A stretch of 13,769 nt of DNA, from contig JAEDEK010000046.1 of the NCBI GenBank assembly GCA_016293365.1, positions 1-13,769 on the forward strand. The letters run 5' to 3'. The translations under genes were made by a program, and so were the position numbers. Under the pieces are notes generated by a model, which was not told the DNA's origin, did no database searches, and was given only the letters and a program-made list of their open reading frames with translations. The DNA is from Bulleidia sp. Its GTDB lineage: Bacteria; Bacillota_I; Bacilli_A; Erysipelotrichales; Erysipelotrichaceae. Shown here piece after piece: positions 5,155 through 12,320 of the stretch; within the stretch, counting starts at the first letter, position 1, and each line of letters starts with the position of its first letter.

Positions 5155-6162
5155 ATGAGTGAACTGGTCATCAATCGAGCTATTCTGCATGTCTATGATT
5201 TTCTATCAGGGACTGTTGCGCCAAGTGAAAATGTACTGAATCTGGAAGATAAATGGATTCAGGGTTACCTGAACAGCATTGTCCGCAGATGCCATTATGA
5301 TACAAGAATTCAGGAAGGATCTTTTCATTCTGACAGTACATTTCTGAAGCTGTATGAAGACTTTGAAGCAGAAGGTTGTTCCTTTGTGGAATATTCACAG
5401 AAGACAGGAGAATATGTCAGTGAATATCTGAAAAGTACAGATGGACAGTCCTATGACATTCTGTTTGTGGATTATCGCATGGATGAATCACCTTATATAG
5501 GAATGTATCTGCTGGAAAACCAGAAAGCCTATACCCATTTCTGTGGGGCAGATTCTACCGGTAATATCAACAACACCATTCAGTACCACTCCTGCGTACT
5601 GCCATCAGGTTCAAGGAAAATCTCATCCTATGCTTTGCTGAAAACAATTTCCCATGAAGTATCGTTCTGTGATGATACAAAGTGGACGCTTGGAGATGTT
5701 CAGGTCATGAAAGATCTGATTCTTGCCTGTGACAGTAAAAGAAGCCATAAGGAAGTGATGCTGGATGTACAGGAAGTCGTATCTGAGGTTGCTGAAAAGT
5801 GTGATGAAAATCCGACCATCCTGTTATCCAGATATAAAAACTATGTCCAGAATGCACTGCAGGAAACAGATGCCGTATCTGTTGAAGATCTTGCGGTACA
5901 TGTATTCAACGATTCTAAAAAACTGCAGGATACATTCATCTCCACATCCATGGAACATGACCTGCCACAGCAGCTGCCAGTGAGCAGTCATACAGTGCGT
6001 TCTACCATGAAAAATCAGAAGATCCGCACAGATACGGGAATTGAACTGACATTCCCGACCGAATATTTTGAAAATCCCGATCTGATTGAATTCATCAATC
6101 ATCCTGATGGAACCATCTCCATTGAGATCAAAAAGATCGGTAAGATCACCAACAGAAAATAA
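5155..6162 (+). CDS. Nucleoid-associated protein, NdpA/YejK family
   Basis: 335-aa cytosolic protein of the 37-kDa nucleoid-associated family (YejK/NdpA), which binds the nucleoid; its precise role is poorly known. Family features seen are the INRAILHVYDF opening (6-16) and the EGSF block after a helical region. Also present are the SFVEYSQKTGEYVSEYLK stretch, a core strand region YDILFVDYR...YIGMYLL, and a later DVQVMKDLILACDSKRSHKEVMLDV block matching the 'fl.gr....kvs..f...l' segment of relatives. The last 90 residues are the usual variable C-terminal part. AGAGGGTGA just before the ATG gives a good ribosome site. The stop TAA shares its last A with the ATG of the next gene (TAATG), so translation is coupled to yhcC. 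Confidence 0.82.
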   Translation: MSELVINRAILHVYDFLSGTVAPSENVLNLEDKWIQGYLNSIVRRCHYDTRIQEGSFHSDSTFLKLYEDFEAEGCSFVEYSQKTGEYVSEYLKSTDGQSYDILFVDYRMDESPYIGMYLLENQKAYTHFCGADSTGNINNTIQYHSCVLPSGSRKISSYALLKTISHEVSFCDDTKWTLGDVQVMKDLILACDSKRSHKEVMLDVQEVVSEVAEKCDENPTILLSRYKNYVQNALQETDAVSVEDLAVHVFNDSKKLQDTFISTSMEHDLPQQLPVSSHTVRSTMKNQKIRTDTGIELTFPTEYFENPDLIEFINHPDGTISIEIKKIGKITNRK

Positions 6163-7097
6163 TGGAAAAGACATACTACAACAGTTTTCCGGATTACTGT
6201 AAACAGCAGTATGGCAGAAAACTGTACAGAGTGGCATTGAATGCAGGGATGAGCTGTCCCAATCGGGATGGAACGATTGGAACGGGAGGCTGCATTTTCT
6301 GCGATGAAGGTGGCAGTGGGGATTTCTCCATCCGATATGATGGTCAGAAACTGGAACAGAACGATCTGATCTATAACCATAAAAGCTGCAAGCCAGGTGA
6401 TTATATTGCCTATTTCCAGTCCTTTACCAATACATATGCACCTGTTGAAAGACTGGAGTATCTGTTTGATCATGCCCTGCATGATCCATTGTTTGGCGGG
6501 ATTGCCATTGCGACTAGACCTGATTGTCTGGATGAGGAAAGGATATCACTGCTGAAAAGACTGAAGCAGAAATATCCTGATAAATGTTTCTGGGTGGAGC
6601 TTGGATTACAGACCATTCATCCTTCTTCTTCCATTTTCATCCGAAGAGGATATCCGTTATCCGTGTTTGATGCCTGTGTAAAGCAGCTTGTGCAGGCTGG
6701 AATTCCGTTTCTGGTACATCTGATTGTCGGGTTACCAAATGAAACACAGGATATGATGATTGAGTCTCTCAGGCATGTCAACCAAAGCGGAGCGTGGGGA
6801 ATCAAGCTGCAGCTGCTGCATTATCTTTCTGACACGGATCTTGGCAGAATGTATATGGAGAATCCGGCGTTATTCCATGTCATGAGTGAAGAAGAATACA
6901 TTGATACCATATGCAGATGCATTACTGAACTGCGTCCGGATATCGTAATCCATCGCCTGACTGGAGATGGTAATGGTGACCATCTTCTTGCACCAGTATG
7001 GAGCAGAAACAAAAAACATGTCCTGAATCAGATCAGGCATGAGCTGAAGATCAGAAACTGGTATCAGGGATGCCGGTATGAAGAAAGAGGTGATTGA
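6162..7097 (+). CDS. yhcC: Radical SAM protein, YhcC/TIGR01212 family
   Basis: 311-aa radical SAM enzyme. The family's distinctive cluster motif is intact: Cys32 in SCPNRDG, then Cys44 and Cys47 in GGCIFC, which bind the SAM-coordinated [4Fe-4S] cluster. WVELGLQTIHP, the LVHLIVGLPNET block and the LQLLHYLSDTDL block follow in the expected order, as in E. coli YhcC and B. subtilis YtqA. The Bacillus relative YtqA has been linked to processing of the wobble uridine side chain in tRNA; I recall this from memory, and it would need the matching MnmM-type methyltransferase, which is not in this window. The length is normal for the family. It starts on the last base of the upstream stop and ends one base before the FeoAB start (TGATATG). 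An Fe-S enzyme cotranscribed with iron uptake makes physiological sense. Confidence 0.9.
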   Translation: MEKTYYNSFPDYCKQQYGRKLYRVALNAGMSCPNRDGTIGTGGCIFCDEGGSGDFSIRYDGQKLEQNDLIYNHKSCKPGDYIAYFQSFTNTYAPVERLEYLFDHALHDPLFGGIAIATRPDCLDEERISLLKRLKQKYPDKCFWVELGLQTIHPSSSIFIRRGYPLSVFDACVKQLVQAGIPFLVHLIVGLPNETQDMMIESLRHVNQSGAWGIKLQLLHYLSDTDLGRMYMENPALFHVMSEEEYIDTICRCITELRPDIVIHRLTGDGNGDHLLAPVWSRNKKHVLNQIRHELKIRNWYQGCRYEERGD

Positions 7098-7098
7098 T

Positions 7099-9459
7099 AT
7101 GAAAACCATTGACAGCCTGAAACCAGGTGAAAGTGCAGAAATCATTGAAGTAAAAGGGACGGGCAGTCTGCGTCATCACCTTCTGGATATGGGATTGACA
7201 CCTAAAACAGAAGTCACATTACAGAAAACTGCACCAATGGGTGATCCTGTGCAGATTGAACTCAGAGGATATGAACTGACATTACGTCTGGATGAAGCAA
7301 AGCAGATTACCATTACCGAACCATACCACGGGAAAAAGGAGCATCTATCCATTGAGAGGCATACATCCATTGCCCATCCAAAGTTCGGTGAAAAAAGGAA
7401 ATATACGAAACCGGATTTTGACCATGGCAGAAAACTGCGGGTTGCTCTGGTTGGAAATCAGAACTGTGGTAAGACAACATTGTTCAATCAGCTGACCGGT
7501 TCCAACCAGCATGTCGGCAATTTCCCGGGTGTTACAGTAGATCAGAAAGACGGACAGATTCGTGGTTATGAAAATGCAGTTATAACGGATTTGCCTGGAA
7601 TCTATTCTCTTTCTCCATATTCCACAGAAGAAATCGTAACACGCAGATTCATCCTGGATACAAAACCGGATGGCATCATCAATATTGTAGATGCGACAAA
7701 CATGGAAAGAAATCTGTATCTGACCATGCAGTTAATGGAACTGGATACACCGATGGTTGTTGCCCTTAACATGATGGATGAGGTCATCCATAATGGTGGT
7801 ACTGTACTGGTCAATCAGCTGGAACAGATTCTTGGCATTCCGGTTGTACCGATCTCAGCATCTCATAATCAGGGTGTGGAAGAACTGATCGATCATGTCA
7901 TGGCAGTGGCCTGTGATCATCTGACACCGGGTAAGGTGGATTTCTGTATTGACAGTGATGAAAGCGAAGATCCGGTTGCAGCCGTGCATCGTTGTATTCA
8001 TGCCATTGCCCATATGATTGAAAATGATGCAAAGAAGGTTGGATTACCGGTCAGATTTGCAGCCAGCAAACTTGTGGAGCATGATCCGATGATCGAAAAG
8101 GAACTTGCCTTACCACAGGAAAAAAAGGAAACATGTGATCACCTGATTTCCATTCTGGAAAGTGAATCCGGGCTTGACAGCGAGGCGGCGCTTGCTAATA
8201 TGCGTTTTTCCTTCCTGGAAGATCTTTGTGCTAAAACCGTCATCCGTCCACATGAAAGTGTAGAACACAGAAGAAGCACGAATCTGGATCGTATTCTGAC
8301 TGGCAAATATACGGCAATACCATGTTTTATCGGCATTATGGGATTTGTTTTCTTCATGACATTCAGTGGAATCGGTGCATTCTTATCAGATGGAATGACG
8401 ATGCTTGTAGATGGTGTCATATCCTGGATGGATGCAGGGCTCACTGTCATGAATGTCAATCCGGTTGTGCATTCACTTGTGATCGATGGTATCGCAAACG
8501 GAGTTGGAAGTGTGTTGAGTTTCCTGCCTGTCATCGTAACTCTGTTTTTCTTCCTTTCCATTCTGGAAGATACAGGATATATGGCACGTGTTGCCTTCAT
8601 CATGGATCGTCTGCTGCGTAAGATCGGTTTATCTGGAAGAAGTTTTGTGCCGATGCTGATTGGCTTTGGATGTACCGTACCAGCCGTCATGGCAACCCGT
8701 ACATTATCGAGTGAAAGAGATCGCAGGATGACAATCCTGATGACACCGTTTATGAGCTGCTCGGCAAAACTGCCGATCTATACATTAATGATTACAGCTT
8801 TCTTTCCAAGAAACCTGCAGCCACTTGTCATGATCAGCCTGTATCTTGGTGGTATTGCAGTGGGAATTCTGTATGCCTTTATTTTAAAGAAAACAGTATT
8901 TCCAGGGGAACCTGTTCCATTTGTCATGGAATTACCGAACTACAGACTTCCATCCGCCAGAAGCTTACTGCGACTGATCTGGGAAAAGGCAGAAGGTTTT
9001 GTGAAAAAGGCATTTACGGTCATTTTCCTTGCTTCTTTGATCATCTGGTTCCTGCAGTCATTTGATTCCCATCTGAACCTGACGTCTTCTGCAGATGACA
9101 GTATTCTTGCGATGATCGGCAGTTTCTGTGCACCTGTATTTGCACCTCTTGGCTTTAATGACTGGAGAGTATCTACAGCTTTGATCACAGGACTTACCGC
9201 TAAGGAAAGTGTTGTATCAACTCTGATCCTGTTATCCGGCAGTAAGGCTGCCCTGCAGAATATCTTTACGCCGTTTACTGCATTCGTATTCCTTGTCTTT
9301 GTTCTGTTATATACACCATGTGTTGCGGCAATTGGTACTGTGAAAAAAGAACTGGGCAGCACAACAGGAGCATTCCTTTCCATGGTTATGCAGTGTGTCA
9401 TTGCCTGGCTTGTGGCATTTGCAGTGCATACACTTGGAATATTGATTGGACTTGTATAA
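7099..9459 (+). CDS. feoB: Ferrous iron transporter, FeoA-FeoB fusion
   Basis: 786-aa inner-membrane Fe(II) importer with a FeoA SH3-like domain fused at the N-terminus (about 1-75: SLKPGESAEIIEV, LLDMGLTPKTEV, ELTLRLDEA). A linker leads to the FeoB G domain. It has G1 GNQNCGKT (119-126), G2 in NFPGVTVD, G3 DLPG (164-167), G4 NMMD (224-227) and G5 SASHN. The helical GDI-like region is followed by the polytopic C-terminal half with both gate motifs, GCTVP around Cys525 and SCSAKLP around Cys554. I take the ATG at 7099 because AGAGGTGAT lies six bases upstream; an in-frame ATG at 7078 would overlap yhcC by 20 bases. No feoC-like gene follows. The sequence upstream of the operon shows no clear Fur or DtxR box. 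Confidence 0.95.
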   Translation: MKTIDSLKPGESAEIIEVKGTGSLRHHLLDMGLTPKTEVTLQKTAPMGDPVQIELRGYELTLRLDEAKQITITEPYHGKKEHLSIERHTSIAHPKFGEKRKYTKPDFDHGRKLRVALVGNQNCGKTTLFNQLTGSNQHVGNFPGVTVDQKDGQIRGYENAVITDLPGIYSLSPYSTEEIVTRRFILDTKPDGIINIVDATNMERNLYLTMQLMELDTPMVVALNMMDEVIHNGGTVLVNQLEQILGIPVVPISASHNQGVEELIDHVMAVACDHLTPGKVDFCIDSDESEDPVAAVHRCIHAIAHMIENDAKKVGLPVRFAASKLVEHDPMIEKELALPQEKKETCDHLISILESESGLDSEAALANMRFSFLEDLCAKTVIRPHESVEHRRSTNLDRILTGKYTAIPCFIGIMGFVFFMTFSGIGAFLSDGMTMLVDGVISWMDAGLTVMNVNPVVHSLVIDGIANGVGSVLSFLPVIVTLFFFLSILEDTGYMARVAFIMDRLLRKIGLSGRSFVPMLIGFGCTVPAVMATRTLSSERDRRMTILMTPFMSCSAKLPIYTLMITAFFPRNLQPLVMISLYLGGIAVGILYAFILKKTVFPGEPVPFVMELPNYRLPSARSLLRLIWEKAEGFVKKAFTVIFLASLIIWFLQSFDSHLNLTSSADDSILAMIGSFCAPVFAPLGFNDWRVSTALITGLTAKESVVSTLILLSGSKAALQNIFTPFTAFVFLVFVLLYTPCVAAIGTVKKELGSTTGAFLSMVMQCVIAWLVAFAVHTLGILIGLV

Positions 9460-9463
9460 ATTC

Positions 9464-9494
9464 TTGACATGAAGTCATTGTGAGCTTTTATAAT
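9464..9494 (+). promoter_or_regulatory. Promoter of the aldo/keto reductase gene, consensus boxes with long spacer
   Basis: TTGACA (9464-9469) and TATAAT (9489-9494) are both perfect sigma-A boxes but lie 19 bases apart, longer than the ideal 17. Such spacing usually weakens a promoter or lets a MerR-type regulator realign it. TATAAT is also the left arm of an inverted repeat with ATTATA ten bases further on, so a repressor could sit over the start site. Confidence 0.7.
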
Positions 9495-9523
9495 AATGAC
9501 AGTGATTATACAGGAGGAAAAGA

Positions 9524-10657
9524 ATGCTTGATCAGGAATTAGTTACGAAGATGCCGAAACTTGGATTTGGCTTAATGCGTTTACCAAGAAGTGATAAGGA
9601 AAAGGATATCATTGATACAGAACAGACATCACAGATGGTAGACCGTTTTCTGGATGCAGGGCTGACTTATTTTGACAGTGCCTATGTCTATAACGGATCA
9701 GAAGAGGCTGCGAAAGCATGTCTGACATCACGTCATCCACGTGACAGTTATTTCATCACATCAAAAATCAATGTCAATGCCAAGGGTGTTGTGGATGCTG
9801 AAGGTGCCAAAGCAGAACTGGCAGAATCATTACGCAGAGAAGGTGTTGATTATATTGACTTCTATCTGCTGCATGCCTTAAGCAAAAACAATATTAAAAA
9901 GTATGATGACTGGGGTATTTGGGAATTCGTAAAGGAAGCAAAGGAAAAGGGACTCATCCGTCATTATGGATTCTCGTTCCACGATACACCAGAGTTCCTC
10001 GATGAACTGCTGACAAAACATCCGGATGTGGAATTTGTACAGTTGCAGATCAACTACGCTGACTGGGAAAACCCATCTGTACAGTCCCGTGGCTGTTATG
10101 AAGTGGCATGTAAGCACAACAAACCGATTATTGTTATGGAACCGATTAAAGGTGGAACACTGGCGAATCCTCCTAAGGCAGTTGCTGAGCTGCTGAAGAA
10201 GGCAGATCCGGAAGCGAGTTATGCTTCCTGGGCAATCCGCTTTGTTGCTTCATTGCCAGGGGTTATGACTGTTCTTTCCGGTATGTCTGATATGGCACAG
10301 ATGGAAGATAATGTTTCCTACATGTCTGATTTCAAGCCATTGAGTGAAGAAGAACAGAAAGTCATTGCACAGGCACAGGACATTCTGAAGAACATTGATC
10401 AGATTCCTTGTACCGGTTGCCGCTATTGTGTTGGTGGATGTCCGAAGAAGATCAATATTCCATCTCTGTTTACGGCGATGAATCTCAATCTTATCTTCGA
10501 TCAGTTTGAAAAAGGTAAGCAGAGATACCAGAATGAAACACAGGGTGAACATGGCAAGGCATCTGACTGTATCAGATGCGGTCAGTGTGAAATTCAGTGT
10601 CCTCAGCATATTGAAATCCGTTCCTGGCTGGAAAAGACAGCAGAAACATTTGAGTAA
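9524..10657 (+). CDS. Aldo/keto reductase with C-terminal double [4Fe-4S] ferredoxin domain
   Basis: 377-aa cytosolic oxidoreductase. The TIM-barrel AKR part (about 1-285) keeps the catalytic tetrad: Asp51 and Tyr56 (FDSAYVY), Lys81 (TSK) and His117 (LLHA). The C-terminal part has two cluster motifs, Cys296-Cys299-Cys302-Cys306 and Cys349-Cys352-Cys355-Cys359, each with CX2CX2CX3CP spacing, so it likely binds two [4Fe-4S] clusters. This architecture is common in anaerobic Firmicutes. The physiological substrate is unknown, and the clusters suggest electron exchange with ferredoxin or a membrane partner rather than simple NADPH chemistry. AGGAGG nine bases before the ATG supports the start. 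It has its own promoter just after feoB and a terminator before larC. Confidence 0.93.
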   Translation: MLDQELVTKMPKLGFGLMRLPRSDKEKDIIDTEQTSQMVDRFLDAGLTYFDSAYVYNGSEEAAKACLTSRHPRDSYFITSKINVNAKGVVDAEGAKAELAESLRREGVDYIDFYLLHALSKNNIKKYDDWGIWEFVKEAKEKGLIRHYGFSFHDTPEFLDELLTKHPDVEFVQLQINYADWENPSVQSRGCYEVACKHNKPIIVMEPIKGGTLANPPKAVAELLKKADPEASYASWAIRFVASLPGVMTVLSGMSDMAQMEDNVSYMSDFKPLSEEEQKVIAQAQDILKNIDQIPCTGCRYCVGGCPKKINIPSLFTAMNLNLIFDQFEKGKQRYQNETQGEHGKASDCIRCGQCEIQCPQHIEIRSWLEKTAETFE

Positions 10658-10666
10658 AACAATCAG

Positions 10667-10694
10667 AGATCCGAAGCAGTTCTTCGGATCTTTT
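10667..10694 (+). terminator. Terminator between aldo/keto reductase and larC
   Basis: AGATCCGAAG (10667-10676) and CTTCGGATCT (10682-10691) pair perfectly around CAGTT, followed by only TTT then G. The stem is strong but the T-run is short, so read-through into larC, 17 bases downstream, is possible. I found no separate larC promoter. Confidence 0.7.
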
Positions 10695-10711
10695 GTGAAA
10701 GGGAAAGAACC

Positions 10712-11887
10712 ATGAAAGTACTGTATATTGAATGTGGCATGGGATGTGCCGGGGATATGCTTCTTGGTGCACTTGTGGATACAATGGAAAACCCGGATGC
10801 ATTTGTGGATCAGCTGAACAAAGCCGGTATTCCTTGTGTGCATTATCAAAGAGAAGTTATGAAAAAACTGGGCATTACCGGTACAAAGATGCATGTGCTT
10901 GCCCATGAACATGAAGAAGGCGAACATCATGATCATCACCATCATCATGGCATGCCCCTGCATGAGATTGATGACATCATTGCTTCATTGCATGTTCCAG
11001 AAAAGGTGAAGGAAGATGCGACTGCTGTATACCATCTGATTGCGGAAGCGGAAAGCAGAGTACATAACGAAGAAGTTGGCCAGCTGCACTTCCATGAAGT
11101 AGGCATGCTGGATGGAATTTGTGATGTTGTAGGTGTCAGCTATGCGTTATATGAGCTTCAGGCGGAAAGAATTCATGTATCTGCTGTTGCTTCAGGTAAT
11201 GGCACTGTACATTGTGCCCATGGCATTCTGCCTGTACCGGCACCTGCTACAGCAATCTTACTGGAAGGTATGCCATGGTATCATGGGAACATTCCATCTG
11301 AACTGACAACACCAACCGGTGCAGCATTGCTGAAATACTTTGGAGATACATATGGGGAAGACCCTGTGATGACAATCCATACAACAGGTTATGGATTTGG
11401 AACAAAAGAGTTTGAACAACTGAACTGTGTACGTGTATTTGTCGGAGAACAGGAAGAGAATGGACGTATTGTTGAGCTGACATGCAACATGGATGATATG
11501 AGCCCGGAAGGGGTAGGACATGCAATGGGAGTGCTGCTTGAAGCTGGTGCTCTGGATGTGTATACCATCAATGCCAACATGAAGAAAAACAGACCTGGAC
11601 TTGTGTTTACATGCATGTGTCGTGAAACTGATGCTGAAAAGATGAGGGATCTGATGTTTCTGCATCTGACAACCCTTGGGATCAGGCAGACATCCTGCCT
11701 GCGTCACAGCATGCATCGTAACATCAGAAATGTATCTACGGATTATGGGAATGTCAGGATCAAGTATTCCAGTGGATATGGAGTAACAAGAGAAAAGATT
11801 GAATATGAGGATCTTGCCCGTATCAGCAAAGAAACAGGAAAGTCCATAGAACAGATTCGAGAAGAAATCAGAAAGAAGATGAAATAA
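10712..11887 (+). CDS. larC: LarC, nickel insertion protein for the nickel-pincer cofactor
   Basis: 391-aa LarC, which inserts nickel (CTP-dependent) into the pyridinium bisthiocarboxylate mononucleotide made by LarB and LarE, yielding the cofactor of lactate racemase and related enzymes. Seen are the N-terminal YIECGMGCAGDMLLGAL (5-21), a His-rich metal-handling stretch (61-84), HFHEVGMLDGICDVVG, the GILPVPAPATAILLEG block, ELTTPTGAALL, CNMDDMSPEGVG and KKNRPG. This is full length in one frame, unlike the lactobacillus version, where a programmed frameshift joins two parts. No larA, larB or larE is in the window, so cofactor genes are dispersed. The ribosome site AAAGGG is modest. The stop codon overlaps the terminator stem. 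Confidence 0.94.
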   Translation: MKVLYIECGMGCAGDMLLGALVDTMENPDAFVDQLNKAGIPCVHYQREVMKKLGITGTKMHVLAHEHEEGEHHDHHHHHGMPLHEIDDIIASLHVPEKVKEDATAVYHLIAEAESRVHNEEVGQLHFHEVGMLDGICDVVGVSYALYELQAERIHVSAVASGNGTVHCAHGILPVPAPATAILLEGMPWYHGNIPSELTTPTGAALLKYFGDTYGEDPVMTIHTTGYGFGTKEFEQLNCVRVFVGEQEENGRIVELTCNMDDMSPEGVGHAMGVLLEAGALDVYTINANMKKNRPGLVFTCMCRETDAEKMRDLMFLHLTTLGIRQTSCLRHSMHRNIRNVSTDYGNVRIKYSSGYGVTREKIEYEDLARISKETGKSIEQIREEIRKKMK

Positions 11888-11916
11888 AGGAGATGTCATT
11901 TTGAACATCTCCTTTT
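11886..11916. terminator. larC terminator, 11-bp perfect stem overlapping the stop
   Basis: AAAGGAGATGT (11886-11896) and ACATCTCCTTT (11905-11915) pair perfectly around an eight-base loop, with the 3' arm ending in T-rich sequence. The 5' arm starts inside the larC stop codon. The element is nearly symmetric and would also act on the minus strand. Its bases are shared with the end of the ATPase remnant coming the other way. Confidence 0.75.
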
Positions 11917-12073
11917 CCAGTGAATCATCGAGAGATACATAAGCGTAACGATCACCTGCGAAATGATACTGCAGACAGGTTGATTTACCTGTCTGTCCTG
12001 GTCCTGTCAGCAGAACAATCGGGTAATGTGTAATCTGTTCTTCTATCTGCTTTTGAATATATCTGTAAATCAT
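11888..12073 (-). pseudogene. 5' remnant of an AAA_14/DUF4143-type ATPase gene
   Basis: From the ATG at 12073 on the minus strand (AGAAGG six bases upstream; another ATG at 12079 is in frame) the frame reads a typical start of the AAA_14-DUF4143 ATPases. It begins YRYIQKQIEEQI, then the Walker A sequence LLTGPGQTGKST, then YAYVSLDDSLEKEM. Full proteins of this type have around 400 residues. Here recognisable sequence ends after about 60, at the larC terminator, and the frame continues only as antisense of larC. Walker B, sensor and the C-terminal DUF4143 domain are missing, so this is a truncated relic. These ATPases are frequent accessory genes of gut Firmicutes. Confidence 0.7.
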
Positions 12074-12090
12074 ATCCATCCTTCTGAAAA

Positions 12091-12173
12091 TCTGCAGTCT
12101 AACTGCAGAATTTACGAAATCAATCCGATTTCAGGTATGAATCTCTTTGAAAATGACCTTGCTGTTTTCAAAG
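12091..12173. repeat. Three inverted repeats in the larC-phosphate transporter gap
   Basis: TCTGCAG/CTGCAGA (12091-12109, loop 5), GAAATC/GATTTC (12116-12132, loop 5) and CTTTGAAAA/TTTTCAAAG (12145-12173, 9-bp perfect stem, loop 11) follow one another. They lie upstream of the transporter promoter and the PhoP-like array, and just upstream of the ATPase remnant's start. They may be old control sites of the lost ATPase gene or operators for the transporter. No T-run makes any of them a good terminator. Confidence 0.5.
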
Positions 12174-12189
12174 GGAAAGAAACTATTTC

Positions 12190-12228
12190 TGTTAACTTTA
12201 TGTGAAATATGTGTAAATTCTATACAAA
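12190..12228 (-). promoter_or_regulatory. PhoP-box-like direct repeats (11-bp phased)
   Basis: On the minus strand the sequence reads TTTACA-N5-TTCACA-N5-TTAACA (complements of 12212-12217, 12201-12206 and 12190-12195), with a weaker TTTGTA (12223-12228) keeping the same 11-base phase. The Gram-positive PhoP box is known as TT(A/C/T)A(C/T)A repeats separated by five bases. The array sits about 28-66 bases before the expected transcription start of the Na+/phosphate cotransporter, the position of an activator. The repeats are on the non-coding strand, which some PhoP sites use. Confidence 0.6.
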
Positions 12229-12249
12229 ATTACGTGATTTCGATAAAAT
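12221..12249 (+). promoter_or_regulatory. Promoter of the Na+/phosphate cotransporter gene
   Basis: TATACA (12221-12226), a 17-base spacer and TAAAAT (12244-12249) form a moderate promoter starting near 12256. The weak -35, overlapping the outer PhoP-like repeat, is what one expects of an activator-dependent promoter. A leader of about 65 bases follows. Confidence 0.55.
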
Positions 12250-12320
12250 AAGAGTGTTTCGAGGTAAAACCGATACCATGCCGTAATGGCTGAAAAAAGT
12301 ATTGAGGAGGAAACAATCAT

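Noticed and set aside
8139..9470. Long minus-strand frames opposite feoB
   Set aside because: They follow the codon structure of feoB on the other strand, have no ribosome sites and no recognisable domains.
9489..9510. Fur or PerR box at the aldo/keto reductase promoter
   Set aside because: The TATAAT/ATTATA arms are ten bases apart, whereas Fur and PerR boxes have arms one base apart; only a generic dyad is claimed.
10712..11887. Programmed frameshift in larC, as in lactobacilli
   Set aside because: The gene is one continuous frame covering both halves of the family, so no recoding is needed.
11258..12079. A 273-residue minus-strand reading frame as a full gene
   Set aside because: Only the first 60 or so residues resemble a protein family; the rest lies antisense to the well-supported larC, so it is called a remnant.
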